A stretch of DNA of 64,000 nucleotides from Candidatus Sulfotelmatobacter sp. (GCA_030041215.1 JASHOH010000037.1:24891-88890), one strand, 5' to 3'; shown: positions 10,504 to 20,733, counted from the first letter of the stretch. Numbers and translations are program-made. Notes: a model not told the origin generated them from the sequence alone.

Positions 10504-10827
10504 TCACCGCGATCCGGGCAGCCCGTGCGTCGCAACGATCTCATAATGTGCAGCTTCGGCATCGTGCCGCGATAAATACTTCCGCCGCTCCTCAGGAATA
10601 ATAGAAGTTTCATAATCTGGGCCGGCGAAGGCGCGAACCGCGTCGATCGAATCCCATAGAATGATCGTGATGAACTCGACTTCGTTGCCGACATTTCTTC
10701 TGAGCAGGTAGCTGCCCCTGTAACCTTTGACCTTACCAATTCCGGGCAGTACTTCGGGTTTGAGCATGGCTTCATAAGCGCCGGCATGCTCAGGGCGCGA
10801 GCGGCCATGCCAGATACGTGCGATCAT
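10504..10827 (-). CDS. Antibiotic biosynthesis monooxygenase (ABM)-fold small protein
   Basis: 107-residue dimeric alpha-beta barrel candidate. The N-terminal MIARIWHGRS, a central EFITIILWDSIDAVRAFAG and a closing strand ending HYEIVATHG match the ABM / stress-responsive monooxygenase pattern. Such proteins oxidise small aromatics or act as heme or peroxide handling enzymes, and the substrate here is unknown. The start ATG at 10827 is supported by GGAGG five bases upstream. No operon partner is evident; about 140 bp separate it from the MFS gene on the same strand. Confidence 0.8.
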   Translation of the reverse strand: MIARIWHGRSRPEHAGAYEAMLKPEVLPGIGKVKGYRGSYLLRRNVGNEVEFITIILWDSIDAVRAFAGPDYETSIIPEERRKYLSRHDAEAAHYEIVATHGLPGSR

Positions 10828-10967
10828 AGCGACCTCCAAGAATGTATGAGAGCTGAGCAGTAAAAACTTAATAATTATGAGCCAAGCGAAACCTCAACGG
10901 CTGGAAGCCACGTTCACGCTTGCCACTTAAGCCGGCACGAACGGAACTCGTGCCCTTCTCGGTTGCC

Positions 10968-12299
10968 TCAAGAAACTGCTCGCCAAGGCTTTTCCTCGAG
11001 TGGTTCCGTCTTATTCTGTGAACGTGTCGCGAGGGTCCACAACAGAGCCGGAATCAGCATGACTATTCCTGTGTAGATTGCCACCGAGCGTGCGGAGACT
11101 CCGGCATCCATGAATTTTCCGCAGACAAAAGCCCCCGCAGCAATGGTAAGCATGGAAAATCCGAGGTCGGCAGAGAAAACGCGTCCGCGAAAGCGATCAT
11201 CGGTGTGAAGCTGCAATAACGTGGTCGAGAATACCCAGACCGTGGATCCCCCGGCGTGGGCCAGAAGGGCACAGGCGCTGGCCATCCAGACACTGCGGCT
11301 GAAGCCGAGTGTGGCATATCCAACCGCGATGGTGAGATAGCCGAATAAAATGCCGAGCTGCAAACGGCGGTCGCTGCGACCGGCCCAGCGCGCGGAGATG
11401 ATCGGGCCGAATAGCGCGCCCAGGCCGCGCCCGCCCAGCAGAATACTCATGCCGAGCATCGCCGCGCCCGCCGGATCGACGCCGCGCCAGTGCACCGCGA
11501 AATCGTGCGCTCCCAAGACCGTAAAGATGACCCAGCTTGGGCCGATCATCAGCTCGCCAGCCTTGGCAAACACTGTTGGCAAAATAGTGCGGTGGTTGCG
11601 GATGTAGCGGATGCCCTCGTGAACCGGCGAGTAATCTACCAGATCACGGGGACGAAACGGCACGGCTGATTCGGCGTGCGGCTCACAAAAATGCATTCCA
11701 GAGATGAGAATCGCTGAGGCCAGAAATGACACGGCATTCATAATGAACACCGCATCGCGGCCGAAGAAGGCGGCAACCACTCCGCCGACTGAGGCCCCGA
11801 TTAGCAGATTTACCGACCATGTTGCCGAAGAAAGCGTGTTCGCGATGATCACTTCATCTTTGGCTGCTATGTTCGGGATCACAGCGTTGCGCGCCGGCTC
11901 AAAAAATGCTGCCATAACAGTCTCGGCCAGCAAAAGTGGATAAACCAGCCACACCATCGACCGCGACCTCACAAGCAGCATGGCCAATACAATCACGCAG
12001 CGCGCCAGGTCGGCGGCAATCATCACGTGCTTGCGGCGCAACCGGTCGTTGACAACGCCCGTCGTAGGACCGACGAATGTCATGGGCAAAACTTGCAGAA
12101 TCAAAGCCAGCGCGACTGAACTGGCATGTCCGGTCAGTTCCAGCAGCAGCGTGTAAATCGAGAGCGTGTAAAACCAGTCACCGATCTCGCTGACAATCTG
12201 CGCCAGCCACAGCTGGCGGAAATTGCGATTGCTCCGCAGCAGGCGCAGATAGGACGCGAGAGATATGGTCGGTGGAGAAAGCTCAGGCTGCGGATCCAT
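10968..12299 (-). CDS. MFS transporter (EntS-like MFS_3 type)
   Basis: Major facilitator superfamily protein, 443 aa, with about 12 hydrophobic helices in the cytoplasmic membrane. The first helix begins RNFRQLWLAQIVSEIGDWFY, typical of the EntS/MFS_3 group. The conserved loop motif after helix 2 reads GVVNDRLRRKHVM. A central region without strong hydrophobicity (about residues 205-225) is the usual mid loop. The start at 12299 is chosen because upstream in-frame sequence is Arg-rich and not conserved in type. It is divergent from the S9 peptidase across 234 bp. Substrate cannot be assigned. Confidence 0.9.
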   Translation of the reverse strand: MDPQPELSPPTISLASYLRLLRSNRNFRQLWLAQIVSEIGDWFYTLSIYTLLLELTGHASSVALALILQVLPMTFVGPTTGVVNDRLRRKHVMIAADLARCVIVLAMLLVRSRSMVWLVYPLLLAETVMAAFFEPARNAVIPNIAAKDEVIIANTLSSATWSVNLLIGASVGGVVAAFFGRDAVFIMNAVSFLASAILISGMHFCEPHAESAVPFRPRDLVDYSPVHEGIRYIRNHRTILPTVFAKAGELMIGPSWVIFTVLGAHDFAVHWRGVDPAGAAMLGMSILLGGRGLGALFGPIISARWAGRSDRRLQLGILFGYLTIAVGYATLGFSRSVWMASACALLAHAGGSTVWVFSTTLLQLHTDDRFRGRVFSADLGFSMLTIAAGAFVCGKFMDAGVSARSVAIYTGIVMLIPALLWTLATRSQNKTEPLEEKPWRAVS

Positions 12300-12533
12300 C
12301 GCATGGTTAGGGTAACAAAAAGAGACAATGGGCTCGGCGTACGATCTCGTCCTCATTCGCAGCGCCGGCCTTCCGCCGACGTAAGGTCCTCTGCGAGCTT
12401 CGCAGCCTTGGGGATGATACCGATCACGCGCCAATCTTTGGTTGACGTAAGTTCGAATGTCCACCTAAGATGCACCTGCGCTTTTGCTAACGGAAAGCGC
12501 CCGCACTCACGAGAGCCTGAGGAAAAGCCAAAA

Positions 12534-14486
12534 ATGAAGCTACGCATGAAAAGCTTGCGCCTGTTCGCTGTCATTCTTTTCGCCGCTCTTGCCTTCGCGC
12601 AGAGCGATGAGATCGTTCCCAACGAAAACCTGGTTGCCGAGGGCATCCCGAAGATACCGGCTTCGCTGGCCGAGTCGGTCAGCCACTACAGCGAATTTCG
12701 CACCGCCGGATTTTCCAGTTGGCATCCCACCCGACGCGAAATGCTCATCCAAACCCGTTTTGCCGACACCAGTCAGGTGCATCAGGTGAAATTTCCCGGC
12801 GGGGCCCGCACGCAGCTCACGTTTTACCCCGACCGTACCAGCGGATCCTGGTATGAACCGGTCCACGGCGATTCGTTCATCTTCGAGAAAGATATTGCCG
12901 GCGGCGAATTTTTCCAGCTCTACCGCTTCGATCTCGCCAGTGGAGATGTCACGCTTCTCACCGATGGCAAGTCGCGCAACACCGGCCCGCTGTGGTCGTA
13001 TCAGGGCGATCGCATCGCTTATGGCTCAACCAAGCGCACAGGAAATGATGTCGACATCTGGGTTGTGAATGCCGGCGATCCCTCGAGCGCACGCATGGTC
13101 GCCGAGATGCAAGGTGGCGGCTGGGGCGTCAGCGACTGGTCGCCGGATGGCAAACAATTGCTGGTCACCGAGTACGTTTCAGCTTCTGAAAGTTATGTCT
13201 GGTCACTTGATATCGACTCGGGGAAGAAAGATCGCCTCACGCCAAAGACAAAGACGGGGGGCGAAACCGTTGCCTATGGCAACGCCCGTTTCAGCAAGGA
13301 TGACAAAGGCGTTTATCTGACCAGCGATCAGGATTCCGAATTCCAGCGCCTGGTTTATCTGGACCTTGCCAGTCGTAAGTTCACGGTGCTTATTCCCTCG
13401 CTTAATTGGGATGTTGAAGACGTTGCTCTCTCCAGGGACGGCCGCTGGCTCGCCTTCGACGCTAATGAAGATGGAATCAGTGTGCTGCATGTGTTCGATA
13501 CGAGATCCAACAAAGAGGTCAACGTACCGAAGATTCCGGTTGGCGTAATCAATGGCATGGAGTGGCGCAACAACAGCCGTGAACTTGGCTTTTCGCTGAG
13601 CACGGCGGGGCAGCCGTACGACGCGTACTCGCTGGACTTGGCGTCGGGAAAGCTGGAACGCTGGACTTACAGCGAGACTGGCGGCATCAACCCCTCTTCC
13701 TTTGCCCAGCCACAGTTGATTCACTGGAAGACCTGGGATGACCGCTCGATTGCCGGGTTTCTCTACAAGCCTCCGGCAAAGTTTTCGGGCAAGCGCCCGG
13801 TTATCATCGCAATTCATGGCGGGCCCGAAGGGCAGGTTCGTCCGGATTTCTTGGGCCGCGACAATTACTTCATCAATGAGCTGGGCATCGCCATCATCTA
13901 TCCCAACGTGCGGGGCTCGACGGGCTACGGCAAGACGATTCAAAGGCTCGATAACGGCTATCTGCGCGAGGGATCGTATAAAGACATAAGCACGCTGCTC
14001 GACTGGATTCAAACGCAGCCCGACTTGGATTCCTCGAAAGTAATGATCACGGGCGGGAGCTACGGCGGATTCATGACGCTGGCTGTAGCGACGAACTACA
14101 ACGACCGCATCTGCTGCTCAGTCGACGTTGTTGGACCGTCGAATCTCGTCACGTTTCTGGAGCACACCTCGGGCTATCGGCAGGATTTGCGGCGCGTGGA
14201 ATACGGCGACGAACGCGACCCGAAGATGCGGGCATTCCTGGAGTCGATTGCACCCGCCAACAAGGCACAGAACATTACCAAGCCGCTGTTCGTGATTGCG
14301 GGGCAGAACGATCCGCGCGTTCCGGCCAGCGAATCGGCGCAGATGGTCGATGTCGTACGCAAGAACGGAACGCCAGTATGGTGGCTGCTCGCCAAAGACG
14401 AAGGCCACGGCTTCGCCAAGAAGAAAAACCGCGATTTTCAGTTCTATGCGACGGTGATGTTTGTGAAGGAATATCTGCTGAAGTAG
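12534..14486 (+). CDS. Exported S9 family prolyl oligopeptidase-like serine peptidase
   Basis: 650 aa. A signal peptide (about 1-20) is followed by a WD40/TolB-like beta-propeller (about 60-400; repeats such as SPDGKQLLVTEY) and an alpha/beta-hydrolase domain. The triad is visible: Ser509 in GGSYGGF, Asp593 in NDPRVPAS and His625 in DEGHGFA. Family members cleave short peptides after proline or are acylaminoacyl peptidases. The start ATG follows TGAGGAAAAGCC. The gene stands alone, divergent from the MFS transporter. Confidence 0.93.
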   Translation: MKLRMKSLRLFAVILFAALAFAQSDEIVPNENLVAEGIPKIPASLAESVSHYSEFRTAGFSSWHPTRREMLIQTRFADTSQVHQVKFPGGARTQLTFYPDRTSGSWYEPVHGDSFIFEKDIAGGEFFQLYRFDLASGDVTLLTDGKSRNTGPLWSYQGDRIAYGSTKRTGNDVDIWVVNAGDPSSARMVAEMQGGGWGVSDWSPDGKQLLVTEYVSASESYVWSLDIDSGKKDRLTPKTKTGGETVAYGNARFSKDDKGVYLTSDQDSEFQRLVYLDLASRKFTVLIPSLNWDVEDVALSRDGRWLAFDANEDGISVLHVFDTRSNKEVNVPKIPVGVINGMEWRNNSRELGFSLSTAGQPYDAYSLDLASGKLERWTYSETGGINPSSFAQPQLIHWKTWDDRSIAGFLYKPPAKFSGKRPVIIAIHGGPEGQVRPDFLGRDNYFINELGIAIIYPNVRGSTGYGKTIQRLDNGYLREGSYKDISTLLDWIQTQPDLDSSKVMITGGSYGGFMTLAVATNYNDRICCSVDVVGPSNLVTFLEHTSGYRQDLRRVEYGDERDPKMRAFLESIAPANKAQNITKPLFVIAGQNDPRVPASESAQMVDVVRKNGTPVWWLLAKDEGHGFAKKKNRDFQFYATVMFVKEYLLK

Positions 14487-14530
14487 CTATCAGCTTTCAA
14501 CCATCAAGCTATCAGCTCGTCTCCCGGGTG

Positions 14531-14578
14531 CGGCGGGCGAGACGCCCGCCGGGCTTGCCCTGAGCGCAGCCGAAGGGA
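14531..14578. repeat. Dispersed hairpin repeat, family A
   Basis: GGCGGGCG and its inverse CGCCCGCC form a hairpin, directly followed by CCCTGAGCGCAGCCGAAGGG. Related copies occur elsewhere in the window (see 21572, 23523, 25314, 31290, 36742). The copy lies in the gap between two convergent genes, so a role as bidirectional terminator is possible. Confidence 0.65.
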
Positions 14579-14597
14579 CGGCGCGCTAAATGATTCA

Positions 14598-15647
14598 TTA
14601 CGGCCGCAGCTTCAACTTCAAATCTTCCGCGATCTGCTTCCCGTGGAACCGCCCGTTTTCGATGAATATTTCGTTCGTCCGCGAGCCGGCGACGATCACG
14701 CCTGCCACATAGATACCGTGAACATTGCTCTCCAGTGAGACCGGGTCGCACACCGGACGGCATTGGTTTTCAGAGAGTTCGATACCCATGCTGCGCAAAA
14801 AATCGTAGTCGGGATGATAGCCAATGAGCGCCAGCACGAAATCGTTTTTCAGACGAACAGTTCCTCGCGGCGTCTTCACGACCACGTGATCGACACCGAT
14901 TTCTTGCACATAACTGTTGAAGTGGGCTTCGATATCCCCGTTCTTGATGCGGTTTTCGAGGTCGGGCTTGATCCAGTACTTGACGTGATGATGCAGTTGC
15001 GACCCGCGGTAGACGAGCGTGACGCGAGCCCCATGCCGCCAGAGATCGAGCGCCGCAATTGCAGCGGAGTTTTTCCCTCCGATCACCAGCACATCAGTGT
15101 CGTAGTACGGGTGCGACTCTCCATAGTAGTGCGAAACCTTCGGCAGGTCCTCGCCAGGAATGCCAAGCTGGTTGGCGAGATCGTAGTATCCGGTCGAGAC
15201 GATCACTTTACGTGCGTGGTAATCATGCGGCCGCCCCGCACGGTCAGTCGCGGTGATGATGAAATTTCCGTCTTCGCCGACCACCGTTTTCACCCACTCA
15301 TATTGGCGAACATCTAGATGGTAGTGCTCGGCGACTTTGCGGTAGTACTCGAGCGCTTCTTCGCGCGTGGGCTTCTGGTTCGCCGTGGTGAAGGGAATCT
15401 CGCCAATTTCGAGCAGTTCGGGAGTCGTGAAAAATACCATGCCCGCGGGATAGTGAAACAGCGAATTCACCAGGCATCCCTTATCGAGAATGATCACCTT
15501 CAGCCCGATTCTCTGCGTTTCGATGGCACAAGCGAGACCGGTGGGCCCTGCGCCGATCACGAGCACATCGGCGCGCATCTGAGGCTCGGCGAGAAGCTGA
15601 GGCTTGGCCAGCGTTTCGATGTCTTCGGCGGTGAGGAAGTCGGGCAT
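14598..15647 (-). CDS. ypdA: YpdA-type FAD/NAD(P)-dependent putative bacillithiol disulfide reductase
   Basis: 349-residue two-dinucleotide-binding-fold flavoprotein of the thioredoxin reductase superfamily. VLVIGAGPTGLACAIE (FAD) lies near residue 30 and VLVIGGKNSAAIAALDLW (NADPH) near the middle, and GVIVAGSRTNEIFIENGRFH lies near the end. There is no redox CxxC pair, as expected for YpdA, which uses a single cysteine region for bacillithiol disulfide in Firmicutes. Bacillithiol use in this organism is inference; no bshABC genes are in the window. ATG start at 15647. It is divergent from fumC. Confidence 0.85.
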   Translation of the reverse strand: MPDFLTAEDIETLAKPQLLAEPQMRADVLVIGAGPTGLACAIETQRIGLKVIILDKGCLVNSLFHYPAGMVFFTTPELLEIGEIPFTTANQKPTREEALEYYRKVAEHYHLDVRQYEWVKTVVGEDGNFIITATDRAGRPHDYHARKVIVSTGYYDLANQLGIPGEDLPKVSHYYGESHPYYDTDVLVIGGKNSAAIAALDLWRHGARVTLVYRGSQLHHHVKYWIKPDLENRIKNGDIEAHFNSYVQEIGVDHVVVKTPRGTVRLKNDFVLALIGYHPDYDFLRSMGIELSENQCRPVCDPVSLESNVHGIYVAGVIVAGSRTNEIFIENGRFHGKQIAEDLKLKLRP

Positions 15648-15842
15648 TCAGGACCCTATCGGCAAACCAGCACGTGGTCGGAGACCGATGATTCTAGCAT
15701 GGAGACGTATTGTCAGGCCGGCGCGGAGGCATCATCATACCGGAACACGCCCGATGATCTGTGATACAGCGCACACTTCGCTTGGCTGCTGCGCGCTATA
15801 ATCTTTGGTTGTTTCATCCTTCGCGCTCATTCAGGAGCCTCC

Positions 15843-17252
15843 ATGTCCACCGTTGCCGAACCGGCCATCCACACCCGCATTGAATCTGACAGCATGGGGA
15901 AAATCGAAGTCCCATCGAACGTCTATTGGGGCGCGCAGACGCAGCGCTCGCTCCAGCACTTCAACATTGGCCGCGACACCATGCCGCCCGAGCTGATTCG
16001 CGCCTTCGGCATCCTAAAGAAGGCCTGTGCCCTGGTGAATCAGGACTTGGGCAAGCTGCCGCCCGACAAAGCCAAGCTGATCGTGCAGGCGGCCGACGAG
16101 GTGATCTCCGGTAAGCTGAACGATCAGTTTCCGCTGCGCATCTGGCAGACTGGCAGCGGCACGCAGACCAATATGAATGTGAACGAGGTCATCTCTAACC
16201 GCGCCATTGAAATCGCTGGCGGCGAGATGGGATCGAAGAAGCCAATCCATCCCAACGATCACGTGAACATGTCGCAGTCGTCGAACGATACGTTTCCAGC
16301 GGCGATGCACATCGCAGCGGCCGATCGCGTGAAGAATGCGTTGATTCCGGCGGTACGCAGCGTGCGCGACGCAATCGCCGCCAAGGCGAAGGAGTTCGAG
16401 AGCATCGTAAAAATCGGCCGCACCCACTTGCAGGATGCCGTGCCTCTAACTTTTGGGCAGGAATTTGGTGGCTGGGCTGCTCTACTGGATCGCGACATCA
16501 AGCGACTCGAGCAGGCTCTCGACGGCCTGTACGATCTCGCCATTGGCGGAACCGCTGTAGGCACGGGCCTGAACGCGCATCCCGAATTCGCTGAGCGTGC
16601 CGCGAAGAAAATCGCCGAACTCACCGGATTTCCCTTCCGCTCGCACCCCAACAAATTTGCAGCCCTCTCCGCTCACGACGAAATCGTCTTCGCCCAGGGC
16701 GCGCTCGAGACGCTGGCTGCATCGTTCATGAAAATTTCCAACGACATTCGCTGGCTGGCTTCCGGCCCGCGTTGCGGCTTGGGCGAGCTTTCGATTCCGG
16801 AGAATGAGCCGGGATCATCGATTATGCCGGGCAAGGTAAATCCCACGCAGTGCGAAGCGATGACCATGGTTTGCGTGCAAGTTCACGGGGCGACTGCTGC
16901 TGTGGGCTTCGGCGGTTCGCAAGGCAATTTCGAATTGAACGTGTTCAAGCCGGTGATCATTTATAACTTCCTGCACTCGGTCACGCTCATCACCGACGCT
17001 TGCCACGGATACGTCGAGTACATGATCAAAGGGATAGAAGTTGATCGCGAAAAGGTTGTCTGGTACGTGAAAAACTCTCTGATGCTGGTCACGGCGCTGG
17101 CGCCGAAAGTGGGCTACGACAACGCGGCCAAAATCGCGCACACGGCGCACGTCGAGCGCACCAGCCTGCGCGAAGCGGCGCTAAAACTTGGATATCTTAC
17201 GGGCGAGGAGTTTGATCAGTTGGTCAGGCCGGAGAAGATGACGAGGCCGTAA
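15843..17252 (+). CDS. fumC: Class II fumarate hydratase
   Basis: Interconverts fumarate and malate in the TCA cycle; iron-independent, tetrameric. It is 469 aa, the usual length. It carries the superfamily signature [11 protein letters not shown], the substrate-site regions [14 protein letters not shown] and [17 protein letters not shown], and the catalytic region [10 protein letters not shown]. Start ATG at 15843 follows AGGAGCC. It appears monocistronic and is convergent with the EamA transporter. Confidence 0.97.
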   Translation: MSTVAEPAIHTRIESDSMGKIEVPSNVYWGAQTQRSLQHFNIGRDTMPPELIRAFGILKKACALVNQDLGKLPPDKAKLIVQAADEVISGKLNDQFPLRIWQTGSGTQTNMNVNEVISNRAIEIAGGEMGSKKPIHPNDHVNMSQSSNDTFPAAMHIAAADRVKNALIPAVRSVRDAIAAKAKEFESIVKIGRTHLQDAVPLTFGQEFGGWAALLDRDIKRLEQALDGLYDLAIGGTAVGTGLNAHPEFAERAAKKIAELTGFPFRSHPNKFAALSAHDEIVFAQGALETLAASFMKISNDIRWLASGPRCGLGELSIPENEPGSSIMPGKVNPTQCEAMTMVCVQVHGATAAVGFGGSQGNFELNVFKPVIIYNFLHSVTLITDACHGYVEYMIKGIEVDREKVVWYVKNSLMLVTALAPKVGYDNAAKIAHTAHVERTSLREAALKLGYLTGEEFDQLVRPEKMTRP

Positions 17253-17273
17253 GGCAGTTCCAGTTGCCGGTTC

Positions 17274-18245
17274 TCAGTTATCCGCGGATTCGACAACGAG
17301 CTTGTCATTTGCACCGAGCTTTTCGCGCATGGGTGAACATTGTGTTGTTTCTCGCTGAGCAGTCGTGATCACCACCACACTCACCAGCACTAATAGCGTC
17401 CCGGCGACGCTGCGCGCGCCTAGCGATTCCCCGGCCAGAAAATATCCGAGCAGCACGGCGACGACAGGATTGACATATGCGTACGTGCCCACCTTCGTCG
17501 GCGACTCGTGGGCGATCAGCCATATGAATGCCGTAAACGCGATGATCGACCCGGCGACGATCAAATAGATCAAAGCCACCCACGCGCCCCACGAGACAGC
17601 GCGGATGTTGAACCCCTTGAACTCGCCAAGTAGCGCGGCTGTCACGGTGAGCAGAATCCCGCCAACGAGCATCTGCACGCACGAACTCATCACCTTCGAC
17701 TGCGGCAGTGGCAGTTTCCGCGTTAAAACCGAACCGAAAGACCAGCCCATTGCTCCCACGATCAGCGCCACAGCGCCCCGGGGATCTACAGCGCGCTGCC
17801 CGAATCCTGTAGGGCTCACAAGCTCCGCTACGCCCGCGATGCCGAGCAGTAGTGCGAACCCAAGCCGCAGCGTCAGCTTCTGCGTTCGCAAGATCAGAAT
17901 TTCGGCGAGTGCGGTAAACCCTGGAATCGTTGCCATCATCACGGCCGTAAGCCCTGACGGCACGCGAGTTTCGGCCCAAAAGACGAGACCATAATCAATC
18001 ACGAAAATCAGAATCGCCAGCAAAGTAGCCGAGGTCCACTGGCGAAGTTCCGGCCAGGGCTGGCCTTTTCCCAAACTCCACAGAAAGATCGCAGCCCCTG
18101 CCGCAATAAAGCGCATTCCGGCGAACAGGAACGGCGGCAGTTCGCGCACACCAATGCGGATGGCAAGAAAAGTTGAGCCCCAGACCAGGTAAATGATGGC
18201 AAAGGCCAACAGAGTCTGCCAGCGATGCGGGCGCACCTCGTTCAT
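17274..18245 (-). CDS. EamA/DMT superfamily permease (YedA/RhaT type)
   Basis: 323 aa with about ten hydrophobic helices arranged as two EamA repeats, in the cytoplasmic membrane. The first helix carries IIYLVWGSTFLAIRIG and the second repeat ends with a long hydrophobic stretch. The tail after about residue 295 is hydrophilic (ending ESADN). Members export amino acids or other metabolites; no substrate can be named. ATG start at 18245. The helices and length match the family. Confidence 0.9.
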   Translation of the reverse strand: MNEVRPHRWQTLLAFAIIYLVWGSTFLAIRIGVRELPPFLFAGMRFIAAGAAIFLWSLGKGQPWPELRQWTSATLLAILIFVIDYGLVFWAETRVPSGLTAVMMATIPGFTALAEILILRTQKLTLRLGFALLLGIAGVAELVSPTGFGQRAVDPRGAVALIVGAMGWSFGSVLTRKLPLPQSKVMSSCVQMLVGGILLTVTAALLGEFKGFNIRAVSWGAWVALIYLIVAGSIIAFTAFIWLIAHESPTKVGTYAYVNPVVAVLLGYFLAGESLGARSVAGTLLVLVSVVVITTAQRETTQCSPMREKLGANDKLVVESADN

Positions 18246-18363
18246 GCAGTAAATTCCAGACCTAGGAAGTGAGAATGCACGTGCTTAGATCAACGCTCGC
18301 CTGCCGAGGACGCAGACTGTACCTATAAATAATTTCTATGGGAGCTACGGGGGCGGAAGCGGG

Positions 18364-18813
18364 CTATTTCTTCAGCAAACTGGTGTGGCTGGCCACGCAC
18401 TGCCAGCGACCTTCCGTGAATACCCAGGTATCCGTAAAGCGGCCAATGTGCTCGTAGGGCTTGCCTTGATAGGTTCCCTTGGTGTGGTAAATGCCAACGA
18501 CCACGCCGGCGTCGCCGTACATGCTGACCTTCAGGTCCTGAATCGTCATCGTTTCCAGGTTGAAACGCGGGTCCCGGATATCGGCCAGGAACTTCGCTTT
18601 GCCGCTGACATCGCCGTCGTATTCGGTATCGATGAAGTCCGTGGCGATCATGACGTCGAGAGTGCGGGCATCGCGATTCACCTGGGCCTCATTCCACAGG
18701 TGTTCCATCACCAGCAGCTTAGTTTCCTGCGAATCTTCCTTCACCTTGTGGACAGTGGCCTGTCCCATCGCAGCGAGAGACAGCAGAAAAACACAGCATG
18801 TGGTACGAAGCAT
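18364..18813 (-). CDS. Exported NTF2-like (SnoaL/DUF4440) protein
   Basis: About 150 aa with a signal peptide (MLRTTCCVFLLSLAAMGQA). A single NTF2-like cone fold follows: helix LVMEHLWNEAQVNRDARTLD, then strands around DFIDTEYDG, and the closing DTWVFTEGRWQCVASHTS. Such folds bind small ligands or act as isomerases; no catalytic set is identifiable. The start is uncertain. The ATG at 18813 precedes the signal peptide, and a GTG four codons upstream (18825) has GGGGATGAG before it and is an alternative. It stands alone between the EamA gene and fabH, all on the minus strand. Confidence 0.75.
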   Translation of the reverse strand: MLRTTCCVFLLSLAAMGQATVHKVKEDSQETKLLVMEHLWNEAQVNRDARTLDVMIATDFIDTEYDGDVSGKAKFLADIRDPRFNLETMTIQDLKVSMYGDAGVVVGIYHTKGTYQGKPYEHIGRFTDTWVFTEGRWQCVASHTSLLKK

Positions 18814-18934
18814 CGCCTTGCTCACCCGCTCATCCCCACGTGAGGCGGACGCTGTGCGGAAAGATAGCAGCCGCTCGGCATGATGAGTATTCAAATCTGC
18901 AGCGGAGTGTTACGGAGGTCATACAGCAGCGAGG

Positions 18935-19951
18935 CTAATATGCCCATCGCAGCAGTGCCGCGCCAACAGTGAAGCCAGCGCCGACTGACGCCATCAACAC
19001 CAGACTTCCCTTCTTCAACTTACCTTCTTCGATGGCCGTATTCATGGCTAACGGAATCGTTCCGGCGGTGGTGTTGCCATAACGATCGATGTTGACGATG
19101 ACACTTTCCGGCCGCAAGCCCAGGCGCTCGGCTGTGGCATTGATGATGCGCAGGTTGGCCTGGTGCGGAATGAACGCATCGACATCCGAACCTTTGAGTC
19201 CGTTGCGTTCGAGTAGCTTCAGGCAGGCTTCAGTTTGCTTGCGCACGGCGAACTTGAAGACCTGCTGGCCATCCTGGTGAACGTAGTGCATCTTCTGGTC
19301 GACGGTCTCGTGAGACGACGGGTTGAGGCTCCCGCCGCCAGGCATATGAAGAAAAAATCCGCCCGAGCCATCGATTTCGTGAATGAAATCGATGAGCCCG
19401 ACCGAATCATCTTCGGTTGGCTCGAGGATGACTGCGCCGGCGCCGTCACCGAAAATGACACACGTGGCACGGTCGGTGTAGTCGATAATCGACGACATCA
19501 CGTCAGCCCCTATCACGAGCACCCTCTTATGGGTCCCAGTCGCGACGAACTGTGCTCCTGTCTGTACCGCATAAATAAATGCAGAGCAAGCGCCAGAAAG
19601 ATCGAATCCCCAAATACCCTGGGCGCCTAATTTGTGCTGCACGAGACAAGCGGTGGAGGGAAAAAACATGTCGGGCGTGACGGTGCCGACGATAATCGCA
19701 TCGACATCGTTGGGTTTGAGGCCGCGCTGGGCAAGCGCTCTCTTTGCAGCCTCGACCGCAAGGTCGCTGGTGGCCACGCCTTTGTCGACGATGTGCCGTT
19801 CGCGGATACCGACGCGCTCCATAATCCATTCGTTGCTGGTATCGACCATCCTTTCCAGGTCGGCGTTGGTCAGAAGACGCGGCGGAACATAAGTGCCAAG
19901 GGCGCTAATTTTGACTCTGTGCTTGCGCAGAGAGTTACCCGGTTCGTTCAA
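18935..19951 (-). CDS. fabH: Beta-ketoacyl-ACP synthase III
   Basis: Condenses acetyl-CoA (or a branched acyl-CoA) with malonyl-ACP to start fatty acid synthesis. It is 338 aa. The thiolase-fold Cys-His-Asn triad is visible as GACSAF, PHQANLR and GNTTAG. The start is a TTG at 19951 supported by AGGAG six bases upstream; no early ATG exists in frame. No other fab genes adjoin it. Confidence 0.95.
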   Translation of the reverse strand: MNEPGNSLRKHRVKISALGTYVPPRLLTNADLERMVDTSNEWIMERVGIRERHIVDKGVATSDLAVEAAKRALAQRGLKPNDVDAIIVGTVTPDMFFPSTACLVQHKLGAQGIWGFDLSGACSAFIYAVQTGAQFVATGTHKRVLVIGADVMSSIIDYTDRATCVIFGDGAGAVILEPTEDDSVGLIDFIHEIDGSGGFFLHMPGGGSLNPSSHETVDQKMHYVHQDGQQVFKFAVRKQTEACLKLLERNGLKGSDVDAFIPHQANLRIINATAERLGLRPESVIVNIDRYGNTTAGTIPLAMNTAIEEGKLKKGSLVLMASVGAGFTVGAALLRWAY

Positions 19952-20076
19952 TGAGGGCTCCTATGAAAGCGGAACCAGTATTTTGAACGATTGAAGCCGG
20001 AATGTCTAACTCCGGCTTCGACCACGACTCTTCAAGATTAACCACTACCGACGCTAACGAGCACGAAGGTAAGCGC

Positions 20077-20355
20077 TCACGCCGCAGGACGGTCTCGTTC
20101 AATCTGCATCCACTCGCGAACGAAGTTTGGGCACGCCACAATGTCGAAGTAACGTCCTTCGCCGCTGATGAGATAGCCGAGCGCATCGCGATCGACTTTT
20201 TCGAGAGAAATCATATTGAGCAGCGGCCACAAGCCGCACTCGATGGCCGACGTAACAAGCTGATTGAGATACAAAATATGCCCTTCAAGCAAGCTGCCGG
20301 AAACGTAAATGGTGACCGATGGTGAGACTGGATTTTCCGCATAATTCCGAATCAT
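20077..20355 (-). CDS. Small STAS-like protein of unknown function (92 aa)
   Basis: The pattern of strands and helices (VTIYVSGSLLEGHILYLNQL, then a helix, then LLNMISLEKVDRDALGYLIS) resembles the STAS fold of anti-sigma-factor antagonists, including a residue cluster where the phosphorylated serine would lie, but the serine position is not clear. AGGAGTGGAGC lies just before the ATG at 20355, which supports translation. It lies downstream of the SRP RNA gene on the same strand. The STAS assignment is weak and made by eye. Confidence 0.6.
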   Translation of the reverse strand: MIRNYAENPVSPSVTIYVSGSLLEGHILYLNQLVTSAIECGLWPLLNMISLEKVDRDALGYLISGEGRYFDIVACPNFVREWMQIERDRPAA

Positions 20356-20510
20356 TTCTGCTCCACTCCTGCGGTTTTGTTTTGAGGAACTTGATTATTG
20401 GACGCGCGGACAGGACATTCTTTGCGCAAAGAGTTGTAAGAATTTGTAAATCAGGGTGAGAGAAAATGAACAGCGGTCTCAGGTGCGGAAAAAGCAGGCA
20501 GTATTAGCCA

Positions 20511-20607
20511 GGCACCGGGGACCCACTGCACACGCAAGAGCCCGTTACCGTTGCTTCCTTCCGGACCTGGCGGGGTTGGCGGGAATACGTCGCGTGGGAC
20601 CGATGCC
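20511..20607 (-). ncRNA. ffs: Signal recognition particle RNA, small bacterial (4.5S) type
   Basis: Read on the minus strand, the core GGTCCGGAAGGAAGCA is present, which is the universally conserved SRP54 (Ffh)-binding domain of bacterial 4.5S RNA. The two ends pair (GGCATCGG near the 5' end with CCGGTGCC at the 3' end), giving a ~97-nt hairpin of the usual size without an Alu domain. The RNA targets ribosome-nascent chains with Ffh to FtsY, which is encoded at about 31.4 kb in this window. End positions are set by the pairing and are approximate. Confidence 0.93.
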
Positions 20608-20618
20608 TGACCTGAATT

Positions 20619-20624
20619 ATTCTA
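20619..20624 (-). promoter_or_regulatory. Probable -10 element of ffs
   Basis: TAGAAT on the minus strand lies 11 bases before the predicted 5' end of the SRP RNA and is a one-mismatch -10 hexamer. A convincing -35 was not seen. Confidence 0.45.
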
Positions 20625-20733
20625 GCAAGACATGATCGGCAACGGAGCGGTCCGCGACGCGGTTGTTGTGGCAAGTCCGGGACCATATCAGGTGCCGGCG
20701 TCTTTTGACTGATGCGCTAAACCCTGATTCCCA

